This document shows positions 21,464 through 28,517 of a stretch of 28,517 bases of DNA, piece after piece; positions within the stretch are counted from its first letter, which is position 1, and each line of letters begins with the position of its first letter. A program made the position numbers and the translations under genes. Source of the stretch: 02-FULL-45-11b sp041663485 (GTDB lineage: Bacteria > Patescibacteriota > Patescibacteriia > Buchananbacterales > UBA6539); NCBI GenBank assembly GCA_041663485.1, contig JBAYMO010000020.1, positions 1 through 28,517 of the forward strand, read 5' to 3'. Under the pieces are notes generated by a model. The model was given only the letters and a program-made list of their open reading frames with translations, did not search any database and was not told the DNA's origin.

Positions 21464-21474
21464 AAAGGAGGTGA
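21464..21474 (+). promoter_or_regulatory. Strong Shine-Dalgarno site deciding the GTG start of rpsU
   Basis: AAAGGAGGTGA matches the anti-Shine-Dalgarno sequence almost fully and lies six bases before GTG 21481. It is by far the best ribosome site in the window, and it fixes the GTG start over the in-frame alternatives. Confidence 0.9.
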
Positions 21475-21480
21475 AACAAA

Positions 21481-21723
21481 GTGGCAGAAGTAAAAAGAAA
21501 GAAGAGCGAAACTTTCGAGAGTTTGCTAAGACGTTTTCACAAAAAATTGCAGCAAAGCGGCCGACTGATTCAGTCGCGCAAGATCCGCTTTCACGAGCAA
21601 GACAAGAACAAAAACGCCGTCAGAAAAGAAGCGTTGCGCCGAAAGCAAATCAGAGAGAAGCGGGAATATCTTAAAAAAATCGGCAAATTAAAGGAAGAAT
21701 ATCCCACTAGTTCTTACCGTTAA
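21481..21723 (+). CDS. rpsU: Ribosomal protein S21
   Basis: Small-subunit protein that sits near the 3' end of 16S rRNA and helps initiation. The 80-residue product is very basic, with the family core ESLLRRFHKKLQQSGRL, followed by KIRFHEQDKNKNAVRKEALRRK-type residues split across two helices. It is a little longer than the E. coli protein (about 71). The start is GTG, chosen by the Shine-Dalgarno site. It precedes yqeY, a common neighbour pair in bacteria. A longer overlapping ORF in another frame (21423-21674) is a shadow. Confidence 0.96.
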   Translation: MAEVKRKKSETFESLLRRFHKKLQQSGRLIQSRKIRFHEQDKNKNAVRKEALRRKQIREKREYLKKIGKLKEEYPTSSYR

Positions 21724-21742
21724 AATTAATTTTCCCAATTTT

Positions 21743-21769
21743 CAGTCGCCTGCCTGAGGCAGGCGACTG
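21743..21769. repeat. Perfect 12-base-pair palindrome between rpsU and yqeY
   Basis: CAGTCGCCTGCC (21743-21754) and GGCAGGCGACTG (21758-21769) are exact inverted repeats around TGA. No T-run follows on either strand, so it is not an ordinary terminator. It may be an mRNA-stability hairpin or a REP-like element. Confidence 0.7.
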
Positions 21770-21796
21770 GAATAATCGGGGCCCAGTGAACCCAAA

Positions 21797-22246
21797 ATGG
21801 AAATTCTAACCCAGTTAGAAAAAGATTATCTCCAGGCGTTTAAAGAAAAGAACGAGCTGGTGCTTTTGGTTTTAAGGGGTTTAAAGACCGCGATTACTAA
21901 CGCGGAAATTGCTAAAAACCGTCAGGCTTTAACTGGGGATGAATTAATCAAGCTTTTAAAAACCGAAGTAAAACGGCGCAAAGAAGCGGCGGAAATGTAC
22001 CAAACCGGTAATCGGCCGGATTTGGCGGAAAAGGAAACTAAGGAAATCGAAGTTATTGTTAAATATTTGCCGGCTGAATTGAGCGAAGAAGATGTTAAAC
22101 AAAAAATTTCTCAGGTAATCGCCCAAGTTGGCGCGACTAGTCCCGCCGACACCGGAAAAGTCATGGGTTTAGTGATGAAAGAATTAGGCAGTATGGCCGA
22201 CGGCAACGTGGTTAGTCGTTTGGTCAAGGCCGAACTTTTTCAATAA
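21797..22246 (+). CDS. yqeY: GatB/YqeY domain protein
   Basis: The 149-residue product belongs to the GatB/YqeY family, related to the tail domain of the amidotransferase subunit GatB, thought to bind tRNA; the exact role of the stand-alone form is unclear. Typical features are the helical N-terminal half with LRGLKTAITNAEIAK, TEVKRRKEAAEMYQTGNR and a C-terminal half with EVIVKYLPAELSEEDV and DTGKVMGLVMKEL. Length is standard. It follows rpsU by 73 bases and is probably in the same transcript. No ribosome site is visible before the ATG. Confidence 0.95.
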   Translation: MEILTQLEKDYLQAFKEKNELVLLVLRGLKTAITNAEIAKNRQALTGDELIKLLKTEVKRRKEAAEMYQTGNRPDLAEKETKEIEVIVKYLPAELSEEDVKQKISQVIAQVGATSPADTGKVMGLVMKELGSMADGNVVSRLVKAELFQ

Positions 22247-22247
22247 G

Positions 22248-22299
22248 CATTTTGGCATTAGAATTTTAATTTTTAGAATTTTGATGCCTAAGTGTTTTT
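22248..22299 (+). terminator. Probable terminator after yqeY
   Basis: CATTTTGGCAT (22248-22258) pairs with ATGCCTAAGTG (22284-22294) with one mismatch and one G-U pair, followed by TTTTT (22295-22299). The loop is long (25 bases) and contains two copies of AGAATTTT. Confidence 0.6.
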
Positions 22300-22336
22300 C
22301 GCAAAAGGAGTAGAGTAAGAAACATAGATTATCTCT

Positions 22337-22342
22337 TATAAT
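22337..22342 (+). promoter_or_regulatory. Probable -10 box of the first pilin-like surface protein gene
   Basis: TATAAT is perfect; no -35 box stands out at 16-18 bases upstream. A start near 22349 would leave a leader of about 23 bases containing the ribosome site AAAGGA at 22358-22363. Confidence 0.45.
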
Positions 22343-22371
22343 ATTTATCAAATATAAAAAGGATAAACTTT

Positions 22372-25300
22372 ATGTATAAAAAAAATTTAGTCCTCAGTCT
22401 ACTGATGACTGCTAAACGAGGCAAGACCGCTTTTGTTTTATTAACGCTGGCGGTTTTATTTTTTACTTTCAGTTTGCCGGTGTTGGCGGCGACGGACTTT
22501 GGTTTGGGTTATGGGACTTATTTAGGGCTTGGCACCCAAGACATAAGAGTAACCGTGATGAACATTGTCCGGGTGCTTTTAGGATTTTTGGGTATTATTG
22601 CCTTGGTTTTGGTAATTTATGCCGGGTACCTTTGGATGAGTTCGGTTGGCAATGAAGAAAAGATTACTCAAGCCAAAGCTATTTTGCGCAATGCCGCCAT
22701 TGGTCTAGTTATTATTTTTTCGGCTTTTGCCATCGTAAGTTTCATTATTGGTATGTTGACCGGCTCTTTGGGCGGTGGCAGTCAAATTCCGGGTACCGTG
22801 GTCCCACCCACTGGTTGTGAGAATTGCGGATATTTGGGCGGAGGAGTAATTGAAAGTGTTTATCCTTTGCCTTTGGCGACCGAGGTGCCCCGTGATACAT
22901 CCGTAGTGGTAACCTTTAAGGAAGAAATTAAACCTGAAACTATTATGGATATTGAACCCGGAGCGGTTTGCGTGGCCGGAAGCAGCAATCCTTGTGCCAA
23001 TAAAAATTTGGCCGTCAGCGGCAATAAGTCCAATGTGAGGATTTTTAAGAGCGCTGAAGGAGAGGACAAGGCTTTGGGCGCGGCGCAAGTAAGAGTAACG
23101 ACATCTGATAAAAAAACCTATACTTTTATTCCGGCCGGTGCTTTAGGCGATGAGACGTCTAAATATTGGTATACGGTAAAACTTAGCAGCGCCTTGGTCA
23201 AAGAGAGTAACAATGAATCAGCTTTTGTCGGCGCGGGTAATAGTTTTTCCTGGACTTTTGAAGTGGGATCAAAATTGGATTTAAAATCGCCGGTAGTTTC
23301 CAGTGTCTTTCCCACTCCGGACAATAATCACGATTCATATTCCGCTGTTAAAGATGCCCAAGCAACTGGTTCTATTACCGTTAATGATTTACCTAAAGTT
23401 GATCGAGACGCTCTAGCCACTATCGCCAGTATTCCGATTAACCCCAATAACGCTCAAATTAAACTTTCGGGAAATTATAATTTTGAATACGCGGGCGTTT
23501 TAACCGCTGTTGTTTCTGAAGATCGATCCAGTATTTTGGCTACTTGGAGTCCGGCCAACTCCTTGGGAGCGGCCAGTTATCCGATTGACGCTAAGACCAA
23601 AACTGTAACTTTGAATAACGGTATTTTGGTGGTGTTTCAAGATGATCTTTACGCCGGCGGCATGCAATTCAAAATTAATTTTATTCCCAAGACCTCGGCT
23701 GATACTTTGCAAATTGGTAACACAACTTACAAATTTTCTCGTACCAGTACTGCTGGTAATGATATAATCGTAACCGGTTCAAATAGTACAGCTAACAAAG
23801 CCCTTCTGGCGGCCAGAATCGCGGATAAAATTCATAGTCAAATTCAAGCGCCGGATATGAACGCGGCTGTAGATAAAAAAAATAGCTTAAAAATTAATTT
23901 GACTGCGGTTTTGGCCGGTTCAACCGGTAATACCATTACGGTGGGTACAACCGGCAGCTGGGCGGTGATTGGTAATATGTCCGGCGGCATTGATTTATCT
24001 ACCACGGCCGAATGCCAGGATGGCTGCGATCAGCCGCGAAATGCTGTTTTAAGAATTGATTTTTCCGAAGCTATTTTGCCTACTTTGGCGGTGGGTAAGG
24101 CGGAAATCAATACTGTTAGCGGCAACCCGGCCGGGATTGGCACGCTGAAATCAGGCACTTATTCCAATATCATGGTTCAAGCCGACGTTAATGACAATGG
24201 AGTATTTGAAGATAATGAATTTGTAAATGGGACTTTTGTCCAAAGTAATCTTTATCAAACAGTTGAGTTTATTTCTTTGCAACCGTGTCTGGACGCCAAA
24301 AATAAAACAATTATTAATTCGTGCGGTGACAAGCTTTTCTGCTTGCCAGTCGTAGCCAATAAAGATTACGTCAAATATCGCGTCATCGTTAAAGCCGCCA
24401 GATTAAGATCTTGCGTTGATGATAATAGTTGTTCCAATCTGCGTTATGAAGACGCTACCCAAACTACCTTGTGCGAGAATATACCGGTGGGAGCTACGTC
24501 TTTGGCTACCGGTCAAAGCAAAGCTTGTGGTAATGTCGATGGAATATTTTATATGAAAGCTGATGGGGTACCGGCTGGTTTGACCGATATTGCCAATAAT
24601 TCTTTTGATGGCAATAAAAACGGTTTTGCCCAAGGACCAACCGAGCAAAGTTTAGTTAAAGCTTTTGGTCTTAATGCTAACGCTTTTAGCCAGGCTTGCG
24701 ATCTTCAGGCATCAGGCGCTACTCAAGGCATTAACTGCGCTGACGATAGTAATGTTTGTAAAGACAATAGCGAAGCGGATAAGCCAGGCTCCTGTCGTCT
24801 GACGGGTGATGATTTGGTTTGGGAATTTTATATCAGAAATAAAATCGAAGTGGCCGCACCGGTAGTTTTGAGCGTTACGCCGAATGTGACGGGCACCGGT
24901 TCAAGCTTAACCAGTCCCATTACGGCTAAATTTAACAAACTTTTACAATCTAGCACCGTCAAACCTGGCAGTGGTTATACAGATGGCAGCTGTACCTGCA
25001 ACAATGATGCTGATTGCCAAGATGCCGACCAAAAATGCACGGAAGTGGGAACTTCAAAATACTGCGTTAATCAGACCCAAGAACAGGTTTATTGCGCTCG
25101 GGATAATCAATGCAAATCCGGACGAATTTGTGAAACAAAAAAATATATTACTCTCAAAGATGTCACCACGCAGCCGGTCGGTTGGTGGGTGAGTAATGTG
25201 GGTGAAGACGCCCGAGTATGTTTAAATGATGCGCGGGCGTATAAGGATTGCACGAAAAAAGCTGATTGTAGCACCTCGGGCTCAACCGGCGTGTGCAGTT

Positions 25301-25623
25301 TAAAAGATGGTTATTCCGATCGGAGTCAGGCTTGGATTAACCACACGAGATTTTTGGAATCGACCCAATATGGCGCGGAATTAGCCTCCGGCGTTAAAGA
25401 TATTTACCAAAATTGTTTTGTACCGGGTAAAGGACCGAACGGTCAAATTAAACACTGCAGTGTCAGTACGGCCACTGTCTGCACTGACAACGCTAATTGC
25501 CCAACCGGAGAAGTTTGTATTGGGGTTTGCGAACCTTATTCCAAGACTGGCTGCTGCGGCGTTTCGGCGACTAATTTGCCTTACTGCTGCAATGGAGTGG
25601 CCAGTGCGACCGTTTGCCAATAA
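22372..25623 (+). CDS. Giant surface protein: two-helix pilin-like N-terminus fused to Ig-like and cysteine-rich ectodomain
   Basis: The 1083-residue product has a signal peptide that probably ends after LPVLA (39), then two membrane helices at about 65-88 and 107-131 joined by the charged loop SVGNEEKITQAKAILRN. This layout matches the VirB2/TrbC-like T4SS pilin family found in Patescibacteria. Residues about 159-300 resemble an SbsA-type Ig-like domain (Big_5: ESVYPLPLATEVPRDTSVVV). About 443-544 resembles a phage-structural module. Another Ig-like unit lies near 827-870. The last 215 residues are rich in cysteine (CTCNNDADC, CKSGRICE, CCGVSA, YCCNG). The AAAGGA site at 22358 supports the ATG. 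A paralogue follows after 21 bases. Surface adhesion is inferred. Confidence 0.85.
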   Translation: MYKKNLVLSLLMTAKRGKTAFVLLTLAVLFFTFSLPVLAATDFGLGYGTYLGLGTQDIRVTVMNIVRVLLGFLGIIALVLVIYAGYLWMSSVGNEEKITQAKAILRNAAIGLVIIFSAFAIVSFIIGMLTGSLGGGSQIPGTVVPPTGCENCGYLGGGVIESVYPLPLATEVPRDTSVVVTFKEEIKPETIMDIEPGAVCVAGSSNPCANKNLAVSGNKSNVRIFKSAEGEDKALGAAQVRVTTSDKKTYTFIPAGALGDETSKYWYTVKLSSALVKESNNESAFVGAGNSFSWTFEVGSKLDLKSPVVSSVFPTPDNNHDSYSAVKDAQATGSITVNDLPKVDRDALATIASIPINPNNAQIKLSGNYNFEYAGVLTAVVSEDRSSILATWSPANSLGAASYPIDAKTKTVTLNNGILVVFQDDLYAGGMQFKINFIPKTSADTLQIGNTTYKFSRTSTAGNDIIVTGSNSTANKALLAARIADKIHSQIQAPDMNAAVDKKNSLKINLTAVLAGSTGNTITVGTTGSWAVIGNMSGGIDLSTTAECQDGCDQPRNAVLRIDFSEAILPTLAVGKAEINTVSGNPAGIGTLKSGTYSNIMVQADVNDNGVFEDNEFVNGTFVQSNLYQTVEFISLQPCLDAKNKTIINSCGDKLFCLPVVANKDYVKYRVIVKAARLRSCVDDNSCSNLRYEDATQTTLCENIPVGATSLATGQSKACGNVDGIFYMKADGVPAGLTDIANNSFDGNKNGFAQGPTEQSLVKAFGLNANAFSQACDLQASGATQGINCADDSNVCKDNSEADKPGSCRLTGDDLVWEFYIRNKIEVAAPVVLSVTPNVTGTGSSLTSPITAKFNKLLQSSTVKPGSGYTDGSCTCNNDADCQDADQKCTEVGTSKYCVNQTQEQVYCARDNQCKSGRICETKKYITLKDVTTQPVGWWVSNVGEDARVCLNDARAYKDCTKKADCSTSGSTGVCSLKDGYSDRSQAWINHTRFLESTQYGAELASGVKDIYQNCFVPGKGPNGQIKHCSVSTATVCTDNANCPTGEVCIGVCEPYSKTGCCGVSATNLPYCCNGVASATVCQ

Positions 25624-25631
25624 TTTTTGGT

Positions 25632-25637
25632 TATAAT
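25632..25637 (+). promoter_or_regulatory. Possible internal -10 box giving a leaderless second message
   Basis: A perfect TATAAT lies seven bases before ATG 25645, the same geometry as parA. No -35 box is visible at normal spacing. It may add transcripts to read-through from the first gene. Confidence 0.4.
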
Positions 25638-25644
25638 TTGGCCA

Positions 25645-28517
25645 ATGAATAAAGAATTAAAAAATAAAATTAAATTAATTTTACCGATTCTAATTTTAAT
25701 AATCGGCAGCTTTTTTGTGGCTTCTTCGGTTTTAGCCTTGGATGTTGGTTTGCAATATGGCAATACTTTGGGTTTAGGCACCCAGGATTTGCGCGTTACG
25801 ATTATGAATGTTGTCCGAATTCTCTTGGGCTTTTTGGGCATTGTGGCTTTGCTGATTGCTTTGTATGGCGGTTTTTTGTGGCTGAGCTCAGCCGGCAACG
25901 AAGAGAAAATAGCTTTGGGTAAAAAGGTTCTGACTGGCGCGGTTATTGGTTTAGTTATAATCTTTTTGGCTTTCTCGATTGTCAGCTTTATTGTCAATAT
26001 GTTGGGTCAGGCCACCAACACTACAGAAATCAGTGAGAGTTGCAACGCCAACGAATGCGTGGCGTGTCAGAAAAAATGTAATAGCTCGGGTGATGCAGTT
26101 GTTTACGTGCCGGGCGAATGCGACAGCGCGGCTTATTGCAGTCTGCCCGAAACTCCGGCTTGTCCCAAACCAGCCACGGCCGTGCCGACTATTTGTCGCG
26201 TTGAAGCCGTTAGGGGAACTGGCCCGGGCGGTGTGCCTAAGGGTTATGTTGGCGACTTTGTCACTATTGAAGGCTGGTATTTTGGTGAGTATTCAGCGGC
26301 TACCAGTCAAGTAATATTCGGCAGTCAAACAGCCAGTATTGTCAGCTGTAATAGTGCCCCGGTTTGGTCCCAGCAGGCTGGTGGCTATGGTTTAGTTCGG
26401 GTCATCGTGCCGACTCTTGATTTGGATAAATCTTATAATGTTACTGTTACCAATTTAAACAATCAAATCAGTGTTGCTTCACCTTTTATTGTCAGTTCCG
26501 GCCAACCTGGCCCGGGTTTGGCTTGTCTGGTTCCGGGTTTTGGTAATAATGGTCAGCCCTTAGAAAAAGCCGAAGGTGTCAGATTTGGTACGACGGCCGG
26601 TTCGCTCTGGTTTACGGAAAAACAATCGGCGGAATTTATTAAATGGAATGATACATTAATTGAACATCCTGATGTGCCATCACCGGCGGTATCTGGTTTG
26701 GTCAATGTTACCGACGCTAATGGCAAGGCTAGTAATAGTATTTGGTTTACCGTAACTTGCAATAACAGCACTGATTGCGGTTCGGCTTGCTGTAAAAATA
26801 ATATATGTTTAGCCGCCAATAATTGTTTGCCTGATGTCGGTCAAAGTTGTGATTTGGATACTGCCACTGTTGCTTGTGAAGCGGGAGGGAAATGTTTGTC
26901 GGGTTTGGTTTGTGAAAATTGCGTTTGCCGGCTGCCCGGTTTAGGTGAAAGTTGCGACGCTAACGTGGTTCAAGCCAGCTGCCAGGCTGGTCAATGCGCG
27001 AATAATTTAACTTGTTTTGCTGATAATGTCAGCTGCACCTGCCAAGCCAGACCGATTATTCAATCAATTAATCCTAATGATGGCGCGTGGAATAATTTTG
27101 TAACTATTGCTGGCGTAAATTTTGGTGATACTGTTGGCCACGTGTATTTTACGGCTCAAGATGGCACGCAAACCGTTGAAGCCTCACTGGCCTCGGCTAT
27201 TAATTCGAATTGTCAGAATACTTGGAGTAACGAACAAATAATCGTGGCCATTCCGGTTTCGAGCGTGGATGGTCCGATTAAAGTGGTCAGTGCTAATAGT
27301 TTGTCCGATCTTTCTAATGATGCTCAACTTCCAGTGATTGCTAATTTTGATATTAATACCACGGCTCGGCCCGGTCTTTGTGGTGTGTTAAATACTGCCA
27401 CGAATTTGCCGTCAGGCCATCTTGACGAACCTATCCGCGTTGAGGGTAATAATTTTTTCGTGGGCAAAACTTACTTTGCCACAGTCATTGCCTTGGGTAC
27501 GCCTAAGGTAGTAAATAATCAAACTATTACTGATTTGCGAGTACCAAATTTGACGAGTGCCGCCACGGTCGGCGTCAGAGTCAAAGAAACTATGGACGGC
27601 AAAGAGCAATACAGCAATCCTTATAATTTTGCCGTGGGTCAAGTTTTATCCCAGCCGATAATTTATTCTTTTTCACCGGCCAGTGGCGCGGTGGGCAGTT
27701 TTGTAACGATTATCGGCGCGAATTTCGGCGAACAAAAAATTAATTCCAGCCAGGTAAAATTCGTGGCTGACGACGGCAGTGAAGTTGAGGCTGACTACTC
27801 TTTACCTCAGGGTTGTCTGGAAGGATTTTGGCAGAACAGCCAAATCGTCATTAAAGTTCCAACTCTATCAAATAACACAAATTATAAAATTAAAGTGATA
27901 AACCAGGCCGGTAGTTCTGATACCAGCAATTTAACTTCGCCAAAATTTTTGGTCGACCAGGCTTTGACTCGGCCGAATATTTGTGAGGTGGTGCCCAATA
28001 ACGGCCCTATTGCCCAACCGATAACGGTTTATGGCGAGAATTTGAATTCATCTGGGGCGACGGTAAATAAACTATTGTTTACGCCTAATGTTGAGCAGAC
28101 TGATTTAAATGTTGAGGCCAAATCTTTAACTTCAACCGTGCCGTCAGGCGCCATGAGCGGAATTTTACAAGCCAAAAATGTAAATAATATTGAGAGTAAC
28201 GGTTTGAATTTTACTGTCGGCGCCTGCACGGCTAGCAGCTGCCAATCGGGTCAGGAATGCTGTAGTGTTGGGCAATATAAAGATAGCTGCATGCCCAGCG
28301 GCGCCTGCACGGGCGGGGCAAATAAGGCCGCCTATGTTTGGACTTTTACGACCGGTGCGAGTTTTGGGCCTTGTTCAAAAGACGCGGGTTTGTGTCAGGC
28401 TGATAATACGCGCTGCTCGGCCGGTTATACTTGTAACGAAAAAACCTGTAATTGCGATCCCGTGCCGTATAATTGCAGCGCCACGCCTTATCCGCAATGC
28501 ACGCCTGACGATACCAA
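25645..28517 (+). CDS. Second giant pilin-like surface protein with TIG and cysteine-rich domains, 3' end outside the window
   Basis: The frame is open from ATG 25645 to the window end (957 codons, no stop). The N-terminus is paralogous to the preceding protein: signal peptide ending about SSVLA (31), then GLGTQDLRVTIMNVVRILLG, first membrane helix about 55-80, loop SSAGNEEKIALGKK, second helix about 99-120. The ectodomain holds at least four IPT/TIG-type units: near residues 189-275 (VGDFVTIEGWYFG), 470 (NNFVTIAGVNFG), 671 (VGSFVTIIGANFG) and 777 (AQPITVYGENL). Cysteine-rich blocks separate them at about 371-469 and from 859 on. Spacing of 21 bases to the upstream gene indicates one operon. 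No ribosome site is seen. A surface or pilus-linked role is inferred. Confidence 0.85.
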   Translation, partial: MNKELKNKIKLILPILILIIGSFFVASSVLALDVGLQYGNTLGLGTQDLRVTIMNVVRILLGFLGIVALLIALYGGFLWLSSAGNEEKIALGKKVLTGAVIGLVIIFLAFSIVSFIVNMLGQATNTTEISESCNANECVACQKKCNSSGDAVVYVPGECDSAAYCSLPETPACPKPATAVPTICRVEAVRGTGPGGVPKGYVGDFVTIEGWYFGEYSAATSQVIFGSQTASIVSCNSAPVWSQQAGGYGLVRVIVPTLDLDKSYNVTVTNLNNQISVASPFIVSSGQPGPGLACLVPGFGNNGQPLEKAEGVRFGTTAGSLWFTEKQSAEFIKWNDTLIEHPDVPSPAVSGLVNVTDANGKASNSIWFTVTCNNSTDCGSACCKNNICLAANNCLPDVGQSCDLDTATVACEAGGKCLSGLVCENCVCRLPGLGESCDANVVQASCQAGQCANNLTCFADNVSCTCQARPIIQSINPNDGAWNNFVTIAGVNFGDTVGHVYFTAQDGTQTVEASLASAINSNCQNTWSNEQIIVAIPVSSVDGPIKVVSANSLSDLSNDAQLPVIANFDINTTARPGLCGVLNTATNLPSGHLDEPIRVEGNNFFVGKTYFATVIALGTPKVVNNQTITDLRVPNLTSAATVGVRVKETMDGKEQYSNPYNFAVGQVLSQPIIYSFSPASGAVGSFVTIIGANFGEQKINSSQVKFVADDGSEVEADYSLPQGCLEGFWQNSQIVIKVPTLSNNTNYKIKVINQAGSSDTSNLTSPKFLVDQALTRPNICEVVPNNGPIAQPITVYGENLNSSGATVNKLLFTPNVEQTDLNVEAKSLTSTVPSGAMSGILQAKNVNNIESNGLNFTVGACTASSCQSGQECCSVGQYKDSCMPSGACTGGANKAAYVWTFTTGASFGPCSKDAGLCQADNTRCSAGYTCNEKTCNCDPVPYNCSATPYPQCTPDDT

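Noticed and set aside
21423..21674. 83-codon ORF overlapping rpsU
   Set aside because: Different frame from rpsU, no family, and the Shine-Dalgarno site points to GTG 21481.
18008..21796. 11-base repeat GTGAACCCAAA at 18008-18018 and 21786-21796
   Set aside because: Repeats of this length are expected by chance in a window of this size.
1..28517. CRISPR array, insertion sequence, integrase, prophage genes or DnaA-box cluster
   Set aside because: No regularly spaced repeats, transposase or integrase motifs, or clustered DnaA boxes were seen on either strand.
1..28517. UGA recoded as glycine
   Set aside because: TGA ends the LCP gene (overlap with der) and the GDPD gene (overlap with lepB), both at full family length.

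Overview
The window looks like chromosomal DNA of a Patescibacteria (Candidate Phyla Radiation) bacterium, probably of the Parcubacteria side. This is inferred from gene content and style, not from a marker search. The signs are compact operons with 4-base overlaps, many starts without a Shine-Dalgarno site, very large surface proteins with a type IV secretion pilin-like N-terminus, AT-rich intergenic DNA and small membrane proteins of unknown family. TGA is used as a normal stop (LCP gene, GDPD gene), so the UGA=Gly code of Gracilibacteria/Absconditabacteria does not apply.

Layout. 1-290: two tRNA genes on the minus strand (initiator-like tRNA cut by the window edge, and tRNA-Leu CAA), each with its own promoter; the tRNA-Leu promoter overlaps the divergent parA promoter. 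291-2140: parA, parB and a 60-codon membrane protein, ending in a bidirectional terminator shared with a convergent, C-terminally short Rel/SpoT gene (2181-3686). 3735-8153, plus strand: a short leader transcript, a membrane-anchored single-ring ClpC-like AAA+ protein, an 834-residue surface protein, an intergenic stretch with three near-consensus promoters and two candidate small RNAs, and a 63-residue membrane protein. 8178-14092, minus strand: a four-helix membrane protein with its own promoter, then the operon dprA - folC - topA - methyltransferase. 14160-14351, plus strand: a candidate structured non-coding RNA. 14358-17897, minus strand: the operon LCP - der - pth. 17922-22299, plus strand: tRNA-Val with a structured leader, an unknown 150-residue protein, GDPD, lepB, hisS, rpsU and yqeY. 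22337-28517: two tandem paralogous surface proteins with a two-helix pilin-like N-terminus and long Ig/TIG and cysteine-rich ectodomains; the second runs off the window.

How it fits together. Most genes are housekeeping: segregation (ParAB), stringent response (Rel), topology (TopA), DNA uptake (DprA), ribosome assembly and rescue (Der, Pth, S21), tRNA charging (HisRS), wall polymer attachment (LCP) and secretion (LepB). The accessory layer is cell-surface: the 834-residue protein and the tandem pair would all be exported, and LepB could process them. The least explained parts are the tandem pilin-ectodomain fusions, the anchored ClpC D1 protein, and several consensus promoters that read into short hairpin-rich, terminated transcripts instead of directly into genes.
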